Source: Sphingomonas panacis
Lineage (GTDB): Bacteria > Pseudomonadota > Alphaproteobacteria > Sphingomonadales > Sphingomonadaceae
Assembly: GCF_001717955.1 (NCBI RefSeq)
Contig: NZ_CP014168.1
Coordinates: 1,774,001 to 1,838,000 of the forward strand
Reading direction: 5' to 3'
DNA length: 64,000 nt
Each line of letters starts with the position of its first letter. The first letter of the stretch is position 1. Both the position numbers and the translations under genes were made by a program. A model generated the notes under the pieces. It was given only the letters and a program-made list of their open reading frames with translations. It ran no database searches and was not told where the DNA came from. Of the stretch, positions 43,848-53,937 are shown piece by piece.

Positions 43848-45715
43848 TGGAACCGCCTTTCCCGCCCGGTGCCTGCGCCGTTGAAGACGGCACGCATTTC
43901 ACGATCTGGTCCGAACATGCCGAGACCATCGATGTCGTGCTGTTCGACGCCGACGATAGCGAGATCGCGCGGCAGCGGCTCGAGGCCGGGCAGGGCGGCT
44001 GGCACCATATTTTCCTCGAATCGATCGAGCCCGGCGCGCGCTACGGCTTCCGCGCGAACGGGCGTTATGATCCGTCGGCGGGCCATTGGTACGATCCCGC
44101 CAAGCTGCTGGTCGATCCCTATGCGCTCGCGATCGACCGGCCGTTCGTGCAAGATCCGCGGCTCGGCCAGCGCGGGTACGATACCGTCGCGCTCGTTCCC
44201 AAGGCGATCGTCACCGCGCTGCCCGAGCCGGCGTTCCCCGAGCCGCCGCGCTTCACGCCGGGCGGATTGATCTACGAAATCGGCGTCCGCCCGTTCACGA
44301 TGCTCCATCCCGACGTGCCCGAGGCGCAGCGCGGCACCATCGCCGCGCTCGGCCACCCGGCGGTGATCGCGCACCTCCAGAAGATCGGCGTCACCGCGGT
44401 CGAACTGATGCCGATCTCGGCCTGGATCGACGAACGGCACCTGCCGCCGCTGTGGCTGCGCAATGGCTGGGGCTATAACAGCGTGCCGTTCATGGCGCTC
44501 GATCCGCGCATCGCGCCGGGCGGCATCGGCGAGTTGCAGGACGCGGTCGCGAAGCTCCACGCCGCCGGGATCGGCGTGATCCTCGACATGGTGTTCAACC
44601 ATAGCGGCGAAAGCGACGCGATGGGCGGCACGCTGTCGCTGCGCGGCATCGACGGCGCCGGCTATTTCCGCATGGCCGACGGGATGCTCGTCAACGATAC
44701 CGGCTGCGGCAATACGCTCGCGTGCGAGCGCGCGCCGATGCAGCGGCTGATCCTCGGTACGTTGCGCCATTTCGTGGTGAATGCGGGCGTCGATGGCTTT
44801 CGCTTCGATCTCGCGCCGATCCTCGCGCGCGGCCCCGACGGTTTCGATCCAAACGCGCCCTTGCTCGCCGCCATCGCCGCCGATCCGGTCCTCGCCGACC
44901 GCGTGATGATCGCCGAGCCGTGGGATCTCGGCCCGGGCGGCTACCAGCTCGGCAATTTCCCGGCGGGCTGGCTCGAATGGAACGACCGCTACCGCGACGA
45001 CGTGCGCCGCTTCTGGCGTGGCGACGAGCACCGGCTCGGCGATTTCGTCACGCGCATCGCCGGATCGTCCGACGTGTTCACGGGCGCCGCCACGCGCTCG
45101 GTCAGCTTCGTCGCCGCGCACGACGGCTTCACGCTCGCCGATCTCGTCGCCTATGCCGCCAAGCACAACGAAGCCAATGGCGAGGCCAATCGCGACGGCC
45201 ACGAGCCCAATTTCTCCTGGAACATGGGCGTTGAGGGGCCGAGCGACGACCCCGCGATCCGCGACGCGCGCCGCCGCGACGTGAAGGCATTGCTGGCCAC
45301 GATCTTCGCCACGCGCGGCACGATCATGCTCACCGCCGGCGACGAGTTCGGCCGCACCCAGCGCGGCAACAACAACGCTTATTGCCAGGACAATGCGATC
45401 ACCTGGCTCGACTGGGCGAACCGCGACACCGATCTGGAGGATTTCACCGCTGCGCTCGCGGGGCTGCGCGCGCGCAGCCCGCATCTGTCCGGTCCCGCCA
45501 TGCTCACCGGCGGCGACGTCGCGTGGCTGCGCCCAGACGGCGAACCCTTCAAGGACGAAGACTGGAACATACCGGATGCCGGCGCGGTGGCGATGAAGCT
45601 CACCGGCGTCAGCGTGCTGTTCAACCGCACCGAGGCGGAGGTCATCTTCGCCGATCCGGCGAAGACGGTGCCCGCGCGCAGCGTCGCTTTCGTACTCGAC
45701 GACGAACCGGCGTAA
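43847..45715 (+). CDS. glgX: Glycogen debranching enzyme GlgX
   Basis: 622 residues. GH13 isoamylase-type debranching enzyme: N-terminal FTIWSEHAETIDVVLFD and RYGFRANGRYDPSAGHWYDP, then AVELMPISAWIDERHL, GWGYNSVPFMALDPR, VILDMVFNHSGE, nucleophile Asp in GVDGFRFDLAPIL, acid/base Glu in MIAEPWDLGPGGYQ, and FVAAHDGFTLADLV and DEFGRTQRGNNNAYC. It is somewhat shorter than many GlgX proteins but has every catalytic block. It removes short branches left by GlgP. Last gene of the glycogen operon; the following gene is convergent 18 nt away. Confidence 0.95.
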
Positions 45716-45733
45716 CCCGCGCCGCGCCGACGA

Positions 45734-46456
45734 TCAGGCGCGTGCGATCCAGTTGGCCAGCGCGATCACCGGCGCGCTATACCCGCCGATCATCACGATC
45801 AGGATGAAGGCCGTCTGCACGCCCGCCCCCCACCAATAGGCCGAATGAATCGAGCCGCGCGCGCGAACGTCATACACCATCCCCGCGACGATATAGAGCA
45901 TCAAGGCGACATAGACCGCCACCGGCGCCCACGCGCCGAGCAACGGCATCGGCAGGATACGCCCCAGCGCAGGCGAGATCACCACCGCCATCGCGCACAG
46001 CATCAGCCGCTTGTGCCAGTCGGGCCGGTTGCGCAGCCGGATCGCCACCGCGACGAGCGCACCGAACACGATCACGCCCACGGCATCGAGCAGCAGGAAC
46101 ACCCCCGGCGTGAAGAAGAACGGCACCGCGCCGCGACGAAGGCACATCACCGTCACGACCAGCCCGAGCACCACCATCAGCGCCGCCAGCACCCCGCCGA
46201 CCGCGCCGAGCCGCCGGTGGATCGCGACCGATCCGTTCGCGATCAGGCCGTTCTGGAGCAGATAGAACCCGACCCAGCTCACGAACACCATCGCGTGCAC
46301 ATGGATCTGCAGCGGCAATGTGGTCGGCGGCTCGGTCATTCGCGCATAACTCAGCGAAAATCCCGCCACGACCGTAACCGCGAAGGCGATCGCCATCGCG
46401 AAAAAGAACCTGCGTTCGGCCGAAACCGGATCACGCGCAGACGCAATCGACGCCAT
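45734..46456 (-). CDS. Seven-helix membrane protein of unknown function
   Basis: 240 residues from the ATG at 46456, preceded by GGGGGG; an in-frame ATG at 46471 is possible. Seven hydrophobic segments are visible: about 17-37, 48-69, 84-110, 116-144, 152-172, 178-200 and 207-237. Histidines lie in or at the ends of helices (IHVHAMVFVSW, HRRLGAVGG, HKRLMLC), which suggests possible haem or metal binding as in DUF2306-like proteins, but I do not recognise the family with confidence. Not part of the glycogen operon, which it faces. The next minus-strand gene upstream (OsmC) is 100 nt away. Confidence 0.72.
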   Translation of the reverse strand: MASIASARDPVSAERRFFFAMAIAFAVTVVAGFSLSYARMTEPPTTLPLQIHVHAMVFVSWVGFYLLQNGLIANGSVAIHRRLGAVGGVLAALMVVLGLVVTVMCLRRGAVPFFFTPGVFLLLDAVGVIVFGALVAVAIRLRNRPDWHKRLMLCAMAVVISPALGRILPMPLLGAWAPVAVYVALMLYIVAGMVYDVRARGSIHSAYWWGAGVQTAFILIVMIGGYSAPVIALANWIARA

Positions 46457-46556
46457 GAAGTCCCCCCACAACCGCCCCTACGATTCACGAAGGCAATACC
46501 ATATATCGCCTCGCCGGCGAAGGATTGGCGATTTTCGACATGGCCGGTACGTGCGG

Positions 46557-47066
46557 TCAGTGCTCCGTGAAGTCGAACGACCCGCGGCCGACCGAAATCA
46601 GCGCTTCCATATCGACCATATGCGTCACTGCCGGCTCGCACGGCGGCGTCTCCACGCTCGCTTGCGTCTCGACCCGCGCGCCGCCGGTCAGCGTGCGGTG
46701 GACCGGGCAGCGGTCGGCGATCTCGATCAGTCGCGCGCGCTGCTCCGCGTCGAGATCGCCGTCGATCGCGATTCGGCGCGTGAACAGATCGGGCGGCGTC
46801 GTGCCGGTCTCGCGACGATGGCCGACCTGCGTGCGGATCGTACCCACCGTCCAGCCCTTCTGCGCCGCGTACAGCCGCAGCGTCATCGTCGTACAGGCGG
46901 CGAGCGCCGAGCACAGCAGCTCATAAGGATTGGGACCGCTGCCGAGCCCACCCGCCGCGACCGGCTCATCGGCGAGGATCGTCGTCCCGCCCGTGTCGAT
47001 TCGGATCTGGAAACGGCTGGCGCCCGTCTCTTCGGCGATGGCACCGCCGGGCAGCGGATCGGTCAT
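46557..47066 (-). CDS. OsmC-family protein
   Basis: 169 residues from the ATG at 47066, seven or eight bases after AGGAGC. OsmC fold: GGLGSGPNPYELLCSALAAC carries the first redox cysteine, and IADRCPVHRTLTGG the second. The pair reduces organic hydroperoxides in OsmC/Ohr enzymes. The segment CTTMTLRLYAAQKGW follows the first cysteine. The CPVHRTL block places it with the OsmC subgroup rather than Ohr. Likely peroxide defence; no regulator is adjacent except the AraC gene 128 nt upstream on the same strand, which serves pobA. Confidence 0.88.
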   Translation of the reverse strand: MTDPLPGGAIAEETGASRFQIRIDTGGTTILADEPVAAGGLGSGPNPYELLCSALAACTTMTLRLYAAQKGWTVGTIRTQVGHRRETGTTPPDLFTRRIAIDGDLDAEQRARLIEIADRCPVHRTLTGGARVETQASVETPPCEPAVTHMVDMEALISVGRGSFDFTEH

Positions 47067-47193
47067 GCGGTTGCTCCTGCTATGATGATGCGTCATGCCA
47101 TTCGCCGCGCGCGGCGTCTTTCCGATTTTTTTCGGACGACGCATCGTCACCGCGTTCGCTATCCATTGGGCGCTCGGCGACCGGCGGTGATCG

Positions 47194-48072
47194 TCACCCA
47201 CCGCGCGCCGCACGAAACCGGCGCGGGGATTGCCCGGCATGGCGCGTGAAGAAGCGCGAGAAATAGGCCGGGTCTTCGAACCCCACCGACCAGGCGATCT
47301 CGTTGACCGACATGTTGGTGTAGAGCAGCAGCCGCCGCGCCTCGAGCATCGTGCGCTCGTCGAGCATCGCGCTCGGCGACAGCCCGCCGACCCGCGCGCA
47401 CGCCAGCCGGAGCGCGGTTTCGCTCACCCCCAGCGCGGCAGCCTGCGCGGTCACGCTCTCGCGCTCGCGGAACCGCGCCTCGATCCGCTCGCGCAGAAGC
47501 GCCACCACCAGCGCCTGCCGCCCCGGCGCATCGCCCTCCAGCCGTGCCACCTGCGCGCGGCGCAGCGCCCGCACCAGGATTGCAAGCACTTCCGCCTCGA
47601 CCGCGCTGCGCTGCGCCGGTCCGATCCAGCCGAGTTCGCGCAGCATCTGGCTGACCGACCGCTCGATCGCGCCACGATCCTCTCCGTCGAGCGCGACCGC
47701 CTGCGCGTGCCCGAACAGCCTTCCGAGATCGCGGTCGCGCTCGGCGAGCTGGGTCACATAGCTGTCGGCGAGCGTGATGACCCAGCCGCGCGACTCGCTG
47801 TGCCACGCGAAGCCGTGGATCACCCCCGCCGGGATCAGCAGCAGCGCCGGCGCCTCGAACGCGCACGCCACGCCTTCGGCGTGCATCGTCCCGCCGCCTT
47901 CGCCGATCAGGATGGCATGGTTGAGATCGCGGTGGAGATGCGGCTGAATCGTCCATTCGCTCGGCCGCGAGCGGTCATCGAGGCTTTCGACATGGACGAA
48001 CCCTTCGCGCACGGCACGCTGCGGCTCGCCATAGAGATAGAAGCTCGGGACGGCGCTGGCGGGCGCGCGCAT
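47194..48072 (-). CDS. AraC-family regulator, probable activator of pobA
   Basis: 292 residues from the ATG at 48072 with GGAGG upstream. N-terminal cupin-like effector domain (WTIQPHLHRDLNHAILIGEG, LLLIPAGVIHGFAWHSE) and a C-terminal double HTH (VTAQAAALGVSETALRLACA; MSVNEIAWSVGFEDPAYFSR). It diverges from pobA across 107 nt holding an inverted repeat, GGTTGGA/TCCAACC. AraC-type PobR proteins activate 4-hydroxybenzoate hydroxylase genes in several proteobacteria, so the same role is likely with 4-hydroxybenzoate as inducer. The effector is inferred from the neighbour. Confidence 0.86.
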   Translation of the reverse strand: MRAPASAVPSFYLYGEPQRAVREGFVHVESLDDRSRPSEWTIQPHLHRDLNHAILIGEGGGTMHAEGVACAFEAPALLLIPAGVIHGFAWHSESRGWVITLADSYVTQLAERDRDLGRLFGHAQAVALDGEDRGAIERSVSQMLRELGWIGPAQRSAVEAEVLAILVRALRRAQVARLEGDAPGRQALVVALLRERIEARFRERESVTAQAAALGVSETALRLACARVGGLSPSAMLDERTMLEARRLLLYTNMSVNEIAWSVGFEDPAYFSRFFTRHAGQSPRRFRAARGG

Positions 48073-48087
48073 GGCGGTATGTCCTCC

Positions 48088-48131
48088 GGTTGGATCGTCC
48101 AGATATCCGGTCGCAGCGGCCATGTCCAACC
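48088..48131. promoter_or_regulatory. Candidate PobR-type binding region between the AraC gene and pobA
   Basis: GGTTGGA (48088-48094) and TCCAACC (48125-48131) are perfect inverted repeats with centres 37 nt apart, in the divergent promoter region. Their helical spacing and position suit a looping or dimeric activator, but seven-base arms can occur by chance. Confidence 0.4.
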
Positions 48132-48179
48132 ACCGCCGCCACGGGCATCCTCGCCGCAAATCAAAACAGGAGAGCGTGC

Positions 48180-49349
48180 GTGAAGACACAGGTGGCGATC
48201 GTGGGTGCCGGGCCGGCGGGGCTGTTGCTCGGGCATCTGCTCCGCGCCGAAGGGCTCGAGGTGGTCGTCGTCGAACGGTCTTCCGCCGATTATGTGCTCG
48301 GCCGAATCCGCGCCGGCGTGCTCGAAACGACACTCACCGATCTGCTTGACCGGCTCGGCCTCGGCGCGCGGATGCACGCGGAAGGGCTGCCGCACGACGG
48401 CTTCAACCTCGCCGATGGCGAACGGCTGATCCGAATCGATGTCGGTGCGCTCACCGGCCGGCAGGTGATGGTCTATGGCCAGACCGAGGTGACTCGCGAC
48501 CTGATGGACGCCGCCGACGCGCGCGGGCTGGAGGTGATCTACGAGGCCAGCGACGTCGCGCTCCACGACATCGAGAGCGACGCGCCGTACCTGACCTATG
48601 AGAAGGACGGCGCGCAGCACCGCATCGACGCGCGCTTCATCTGCGGCTGCGACGGCTATCACGGCCCCTCGCGCAAGGCGATGCCGGCCTCGGTCGCGCA
48701 AAGCTTCGAGAAGGTCTATCCGTTCGGCTGGCTCGGCATCCTCGCCGATGTGCCGCCGTGCAATCACGAACTGATCTACGCCAACCACGCCAACGGCTTC
48801 GCGCTCGCTTCGATGCGCTCGGCGACGCGCAGCCGCTATTACATCCAGGTGCCGCTCGACGAGAAGCTCGAGGACTGGCCCGACGACCGGCTGTGGGACG
48901 AACTCGCCGTCCGGCTCGGCCCCGACGCCGCCGCGCACATGACGCGCGGCCCCGCGCTCGAAAAGTCGATCGCGCCGCTGCGCTCGTTCGTGTTCGAACC
49001 GATGCGCCACGGCAGCCTGTTCCTCGCCGGCGACAGCGCGCACATCGTTCCCCCGACCGGCGCAAAGGGGCTGAACCTCGCCGCTTCCGACGTGGCGTAT
49101 CTTTCGGACGCGCTGATCCGCTGGTTCAAGGCGAACGACGGTGCCGGCATCGCCGGCTATTCCGACAAGGCGCTCGCCCGCGTCTGGAAGTCCGAGCGCT
49201 TCTCGTGGCAGCTCACCAACCTGATGCACCGCTTCCCCGGCCGCGACGCCTTCGACCGCCGCATGCAACTCGCCGACCTGGATTACATCGCCTCGTCGGT
49301 CGCGGCGCAGACCACGATCGCGGAGAATTACGTGGGGTTGCCGCTGTAG
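48180..49349 (+). CDS. pobA: 4-hydroxybenzoate 3-monooxygenase PobA
   Basis: 389 residues from a GTG at 48180, seven bases after AGGAGAG. FAD-dependent hydroxylase: dinucleotide motif VAIVGAGPAGLLLGHLLRAE at the start, FICGCDGYHGPSRKAMP (the DG block), and FLAGDSAHIVPPTGAKGLNL (the GD block). The length and the segments RIRAGVLETTLTDLL and YYIQVPLDEKLEDWPDDR match p-hydroxybenzoate hydroxylase. It converts 4-hydroxybenzoate to protocatechuate with NAD(P)H and oxygen, the substrate of the LigAB dioxygenase encoded 2.2 kb away on the opposite strand. Confidence 0.95.
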   Translation: MKTQVAIVGAGPAGLLLGHLLRAEGLEVVVVERSSADYVLGRIRAGVLETTLTDLLDRLGLGARMHAEGLPHDGFNLADGERLIRIDVGALTGRQVMVYGQTEVTRDLMDAADARGLEVIYEASDVALHDIESDAPYLTYEKDGAQHRIDARFICGCDGYHGPSRKAMPASVAQSFEKVYPFGWLGILADVPPCNHELIYANHANGFALASMRSATRSRYYIQVPLDEKLEDWPDDRLWDELAVRLGPDAAAHMTRGPALEKSIAPLRSFVFEPMRHGSLFLAGDSAHIVPPTGAKGLNLAASDVAYLSDALIRWFKANDGAGIAGYSDKALARVWKSERFSWQLTNLMHRFPGRDAFDRRMQLADLDYIASSVAAQTTIAENYVGLPL

Positions 49350-49359
49350 GGCAACCTTG

Positions 49360-49465
49360 CTCCCCTCCCTGGAAGGGAGGGGCTGGGGGTGGGTAGGTTT
49401 GGGGCGGGCGAAATGGTTCCTCGTGGGCCGACCCACCCCCAACCCCTCCCTTCCAGGGAGGGGAA
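49360..49465. repeat. Extragenic palindrome, family B copy 2
   Basis: CTCCCCTCCCTGGAAGGGAG... is mirrored by ...CTCCCTTCCAGGGAGGGG, with CTGGGGGTGGGTAG and its complement inside. It separates the convergent pobA and aldo/keto reductase genes and may act as a bidirectional terminator. Confidence 0.85.
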
Positions 49466-49481
49466 GATCGGCTGACGCCGG

Positions 49482-50489
49482 CTACGCCAGCACTTCACCC
49501 GGCAGCAGTTCGGTCTCGATCATCGCCTGCATCGCCGCCGTGTAGCGCGGCCCCGCGATATCCTGAATCGCGAACATCGCATCGACTGCGGCCAGCGTCG
49601 CCGCCGGGATTGGCGTGGCGAGCGTGGCGAGATCCTCCTCCAGATGCGCGATGCTGCGCGTGCCCGGCAGCGCGATGACGTGGTCGCCGCGCGACAGCAC
49701 CCAGGCGAGCGCGAGTTGCGCGGGTGTCGCGCCGGCATCCGCCGCCGCCGCATCGAACGCGGCGACCAGATCGAGGTTGTGCGCGAGCTGCGGCGCGATG
49801 AAGCGCGGCATGGTCGCGCGGATGTCGCCGGGCGTGTAGGCGTCATCGCGGATCGCGCCGGCCAGCATCCCGCGCGCGACCGGCGAGAAGGCGACGAAAG
49901 CGATGCCGAGCGCGCGGCACGTCTCCAGCACCGCGACTTCGGGATTGCGGACCATCGGCGAATATTCGCTCTGCACCGCCGTGACAGGATGCACCGCATG
50001 CGCGCGGCGGATCGTTTCGGCCGACATTTCCGACAGCCCGACCATGCCGATCTTGCCCGCCTCGATCGCGCGCACGAGCGCGCCGACCGAGTCCTCGATC
50101 GGCACCGCCTTGTCGAGCCGGTGGAGGTACATCAGGTCGATATGGTCGGTGCCGAGCCGCGCCAGCGATCGGTCGATCGACGCGGCGATCGCCGCCGGGC
50201 TGCCGTTGAGCGAGCGCTTGCCATCGATCATGTCGAGCACGCACTTGCTGGCGAGGGTGAACTCGGCCCGCCGGTGCATCACCGCGCGGCCGAGCAGCTT
50301 TTCGTTCTCGCCGCCGCCGTACAAAGCGGCGGTATCGAGCATCGTCACGCCGAGATCGAGCGCGCGGTTGAGCAGAGCGACCGCCTCCGCCTCAGGCGGC
50401 GTCACGTCATAGGCGTGGCTGAGATTCATGCACCCGAGGGCAATCGCCGATACTGGGCGATCCCCAAGCGTCCGGGTTTCCAAAGCCAC
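49482..50489 (-). CDS. Aldo/keto reductase at the end of the lig cluster
   Basis: 335 residues. Full aldo/keto reductase with DTAALYGGGENEKLLG (Asp/Tyr), ASKCVLD (Lys) and LMYLHRLDKAVPIEDS (His), and cofactor end IALPGTRSIAHLEEDLATL. It begins 10 nt after the ligC stop and is therefore the last gene of the minus-strand lig operon. It is distantly related in pattern to the reductase at 6300 but clearly different in sequence. No such enzyme is part of the recognised protocatechuate 4,5-cleavage pathway, so its substrate is an open question: perhaps an aromatic aldehyde or a pathway semialdehyde. Confidence 0.9.
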   Translation of the reverse strand: MALETRTLGDRPVSAIALGCMNLSHAYDVTPPEAEAVALLNRALDLGVTMLDTAALYGGGENEKLLGRAVMHRRAEFTLASKCVLDMIDGKRSLNGSPAAIAASIDRSLARLGTDHIDLMYLHRLDKAVPIEDSVGALVRAIEAGKIGMVGLSEMSAETIRRAHAVHPVTAVQSEYSPMVRNPEVAVLETCRALGIAFVAFSPVARGMLAGAIRDDAYTPGDIRATMPRFIAPQLAHNLDLVAAFDAAAADAGATPAQLALAWVLSRGDHVIALPGTRSIAHLEEDLATLATPIPAATLAAVDAMFAIQDIAGPRYTAAMQAMIETELLPGEVLA

Positions 50490-50499
50490 GCCTGTCTCC

Positions 50500-51438
50500 T
50501 TACTTCAGTTGCTCTTCCAACGCGCCGAGCACGCGGTAGCACGGCAGCACCTGCGCGACCGACGAATTCGGCTCGCGTCCCTCGCGGATCGCGGCGATGA
50601 ACTCGCGGTCCTGCAATTCGATGCCGTTCATCGACACATCGACCTTGGACACGTCGATCGGCTCTTCCTTGCCGTTCACCAGATCGTCGTAGCGCGCGAT
50701 ATAGGTCGCGGTGTCGCCGATGTAGCGGAAAAACGTGCCGAGCGGCCCGTCATTGTTGAACGACAGCGACAGCGTGCAGATCGCGCCGCTCTCGGCCTTC
50801 AACTGGATCGACATGTCCATCGCGATGCCGAGTTCGGGGTGGATCGGCCCTTCGATGGCGTTGGCCTTGACGATCGGCCCGGCCTGATAGGCGAACAGAT
50901 CGACCGTGTGCGCGGCGTGATGCCATAGCAGATGGTCCGTCCAGCTCCGTGGCTGGCCCTTGGCGTTCATGTTCTTGCGGCGGAAGAAATAGGTCTGCAC
51001 GTCCATCTGCTGGATAGCGAACTCGCCCGCGACGATGCGGTTGTGGACGAACTGATGGCTCGGGTTGAACCGCCGCGTATGCCCGACCATGCAGGTGAGC
51101 CCGGTTTCCTGCTGTTTGGCGAGCACCGCCTCGGCATCGGCAAGGCTGTCGGCGAGCGGGATCTCGACCTGGACGTGCTTGCCCGCCTCCATGCACGCGA
51201 TCGCCTGGGCGGCGTGCATCTGCGTCGGCGTGCACAGGATCACCGCATCGACATCGTCACGCGCGAGCGCATCGGCGAGCTCGGTCGAGCTATGCTTGGC
51301 ACCATATTTGGCGGCGACCGCTTCGGCCTGTTCGGCGGTACGGCTGATGATCGAGACGATCTCGACACCGTCGATCTGCTTGAGGCCGTCGAGATGCTTT
51401 TCACCAAAAGCGCCGGCGCCAGCGAGGGCGATTCTCAT
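50500..51438 (-). CDS. ligC: 4-carboxy-2-hydroxymuconate-6-semialdehyde dehydrogenase LigC
   Basis: 312 residues from the ATG at 51438 with AAGGAAG upstream. Gfo/Idh/MocA-type dehydrogenase: IALAGAGAFGEKHLDGLKQI (Rossmann motif), VILCTPTQMHAAQAIACMEA, HVQVEIPLADSLADAEAVL, GHTRRFNPSHQFVHNRI and SWTDHLLWHHAAHTVDLFAY. The length and sequence fit LigC of Sphingobium-type strains. It oxidises the cyclised product of LigAB to 2-pyrone-4,6-dicarboxylate with NADP+. It follows ligB after a half-copy of repeat family B; the last gene, an aldo/keto reductase, is 10 nt downstream. Confidence 0.94.
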   Translation of the reverse strand: MRIALAGAGAFGEKHLDGLKQIDGVEIVSIISRTAEQAEAVAAKYGAKHSSTELADALARDDVDAVILCTPTQMHAAQAIACMEAGKHVQVEIPLADSLADAEAVLAKQQETGLTCMVGHTRRFNPSHQFVHNRIVAGEFAIQQMDVQTYFFRRKNMNAKGQPRSWTDHLLWHHAAHTVDLFAYQAGPIVKANAIEGPIHPELGIAMDMSIQLKAESGAICTLSLSFNNDGPLGTFFRYIGDTATYIARYDDLVNGKEEPIDVSKVDVSMNGIELQDREFIAAIREGREPNSSVAQVLPCYRVLGALEEQLK

Positions 51439-51450
51439 AGTATCTTCCTT

Positions 51451-51490
51451 CTTCCCCCTCCCTGGAAGGGAGGGGCTGGGGGTGGGTAGG
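51451..51490. repeat. Extragenic palindrome, family B half copy
   Basis: CCCCCTCCCTGGAAGGGAGG followed by GGCTGGGGGTGGGTAGG: one arm of the element seen twice elsewhere, here inserted between ligB and ligC in the middle of an operon. The mirrored second arm is missing. Confidence 0.8.
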
Positions 51491-51512
51491 TGTGGGGCTG
51501 GGCGAAGCGCTC

Positions 51513-52760
<1,248 letters not shown>

Positions 52761-52764
<4 letters not shown>

Positions 52765-53663
52765 GCGATCTCCTCGGGCCAGTACAGCCGCATCGGATTG
52801 TCGACGAGCAGCTTGCGCTGAAGCTCCTCGGTCGGCGCGATGCGCGGGATCATGTCGACCAGCGTGCCGTCGTCAGGCATGTGGCCGACCATGTTGAGAT
52901 TGGGATGCGGCCAGTCGGTGCCCCAGATCACGCGGTCGGGGAAGCTCTCTACCACCTTTCGCGCGAACGGCACGAAATCGTCATAGGTCGGCGGGCCGGA
53001 CTTCGACAGACGCTCGGGGCAGGTGGTCTTGCACCAGATATTGTCGCCTTCCATGAACTTCAGGAAGCGCGCGAACTCCGGGCCGTCCGCGCTTTTGGTC
53101 ACGTCGGGGCGGCCCATGTGATCGACCACGACGGTCGTCGGCAGCGACGTGAAGAAATCCCACTTCTCGGCGAGATCGGCCGCCTCGAAATAGATCACGA
53201 TATGCCAGCCGAACTCGGCGATTCTGTCGATGATGCCGCGATAATAGGCATCGGGCTTGGGATCGACCAACCGCTTCACATAGTTGAACCGCACCCCGCG
53301 CACGCCCGCGTCATGCATCGCCGCGAGGTCATCGCGGCCGATATCCGCCGCCACATCGGCAACCCCGCGCGCGCGGCCGCCGGCGTGGACGAGCGCATCG
53401 ACCATCGCGCGATTGTCCTTGCCGTGGCAGGTCGCCTGCACGACGACGTTGCGCGAAAAGCCGAGGAAATCGCGCAGTTCGTAGAGTGTCTCGCGCCCCG
53501 CGTCGCACGGCGTATATTTGCGCTCGGGCGCGAACGGGAACACGTCGCCGGGGCCGAACACATGGCAATGCGCATCTACGGAACCGGGCGGCGGCGTGAA
53601 GACCGGCTTTGTCGGCGCCGGATCGAAGCACAGCCAGTTGGCGTCCATCGTGAAGGCGGTCAT
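52761..53663 (-). CDS. ligI: 2-pyrone-4,6-dicarboxylate hydrolase LigI
   Basis: 300 residues. Amidohydrolase-superfamily (COG3618) protein: PPPGSVDAHCHVFGPGDVFP near the start (the HxH-like pair in DAHCHVF), RKYTPCDAGRETLYELRDFL, NVVVQATCHGKDNRAMVDAL, TTVVVDHMGRPDVTKS and VIWGTDWPHPNLNMVGHMPD near the end. It hydrolyses the pyrone made by LigC to 4-oxalomesaconate. LigI-type proteins work without a bound metal. Starts after a region holding two repeat elements, so it may have its own promoter. Confidence 0.95.
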
Positions 53664-53704
53664 CGGGTGACTCCTGCCGCCATTATCGTCACGCCCGCCA
53701 CGTT

Positions 53705-53786
53705 CGTCATCCCAGCGGAAGCTGGGATCTCCGTGGGGCTGGCCGCGCGCAAGCCGCGAAAGACCCCAGCTTCCGCTGGGGTGACG
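53705..53786. repeat. Extragenic palindrome, family C
   Basis: CGTCATCCCAGCGGAAGCTG (53705-53724) is mirrored by CAGCTTCCGCTGGGGTGACG (53767-53786), each arm also self-complementary (CCCAGC-GGAA-GCTGGG). It lies in the ligJ-ligI gap. Confidence 0.85.
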
Positions 53787-53833
53787 ATTATGGCGGTCGA
53801 GATGACGGACCTAGCCAGTGCGCGCACCCCCGC

Positions 53834-53919
53834 CTCCGTTCGTCCCGAGCGAAGTCGAGGGACATGCCGCAGGCGGTGGCGTGTGGGGCACGTGCCTCGA
53901 CTGCGCTCGGCACGAACGG
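53834..53919. repeat. Extragenic palindrome, family A copy 3
   Basis: CCGTTCGTCCCGAGC... is mirrored by GGCACGTGCCTCG...CTCGGCACGAACGG. With the family C element it fills most of the 274-nt gap between ligJ and ligI; I see no gene in that gap. Confidence 0.85.
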
Positions 53920-53937
53920 GGGAGGAGAGACAGCCCA

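Noticed and set aside
53705..53919. Two adjacent palindromes in the ligJ-ligI gap considered as a CRISPR or tandem array
   Set aside because: They belong to two different families with counterparts elsewhere as single units, with no regular spacers and no cas genes.
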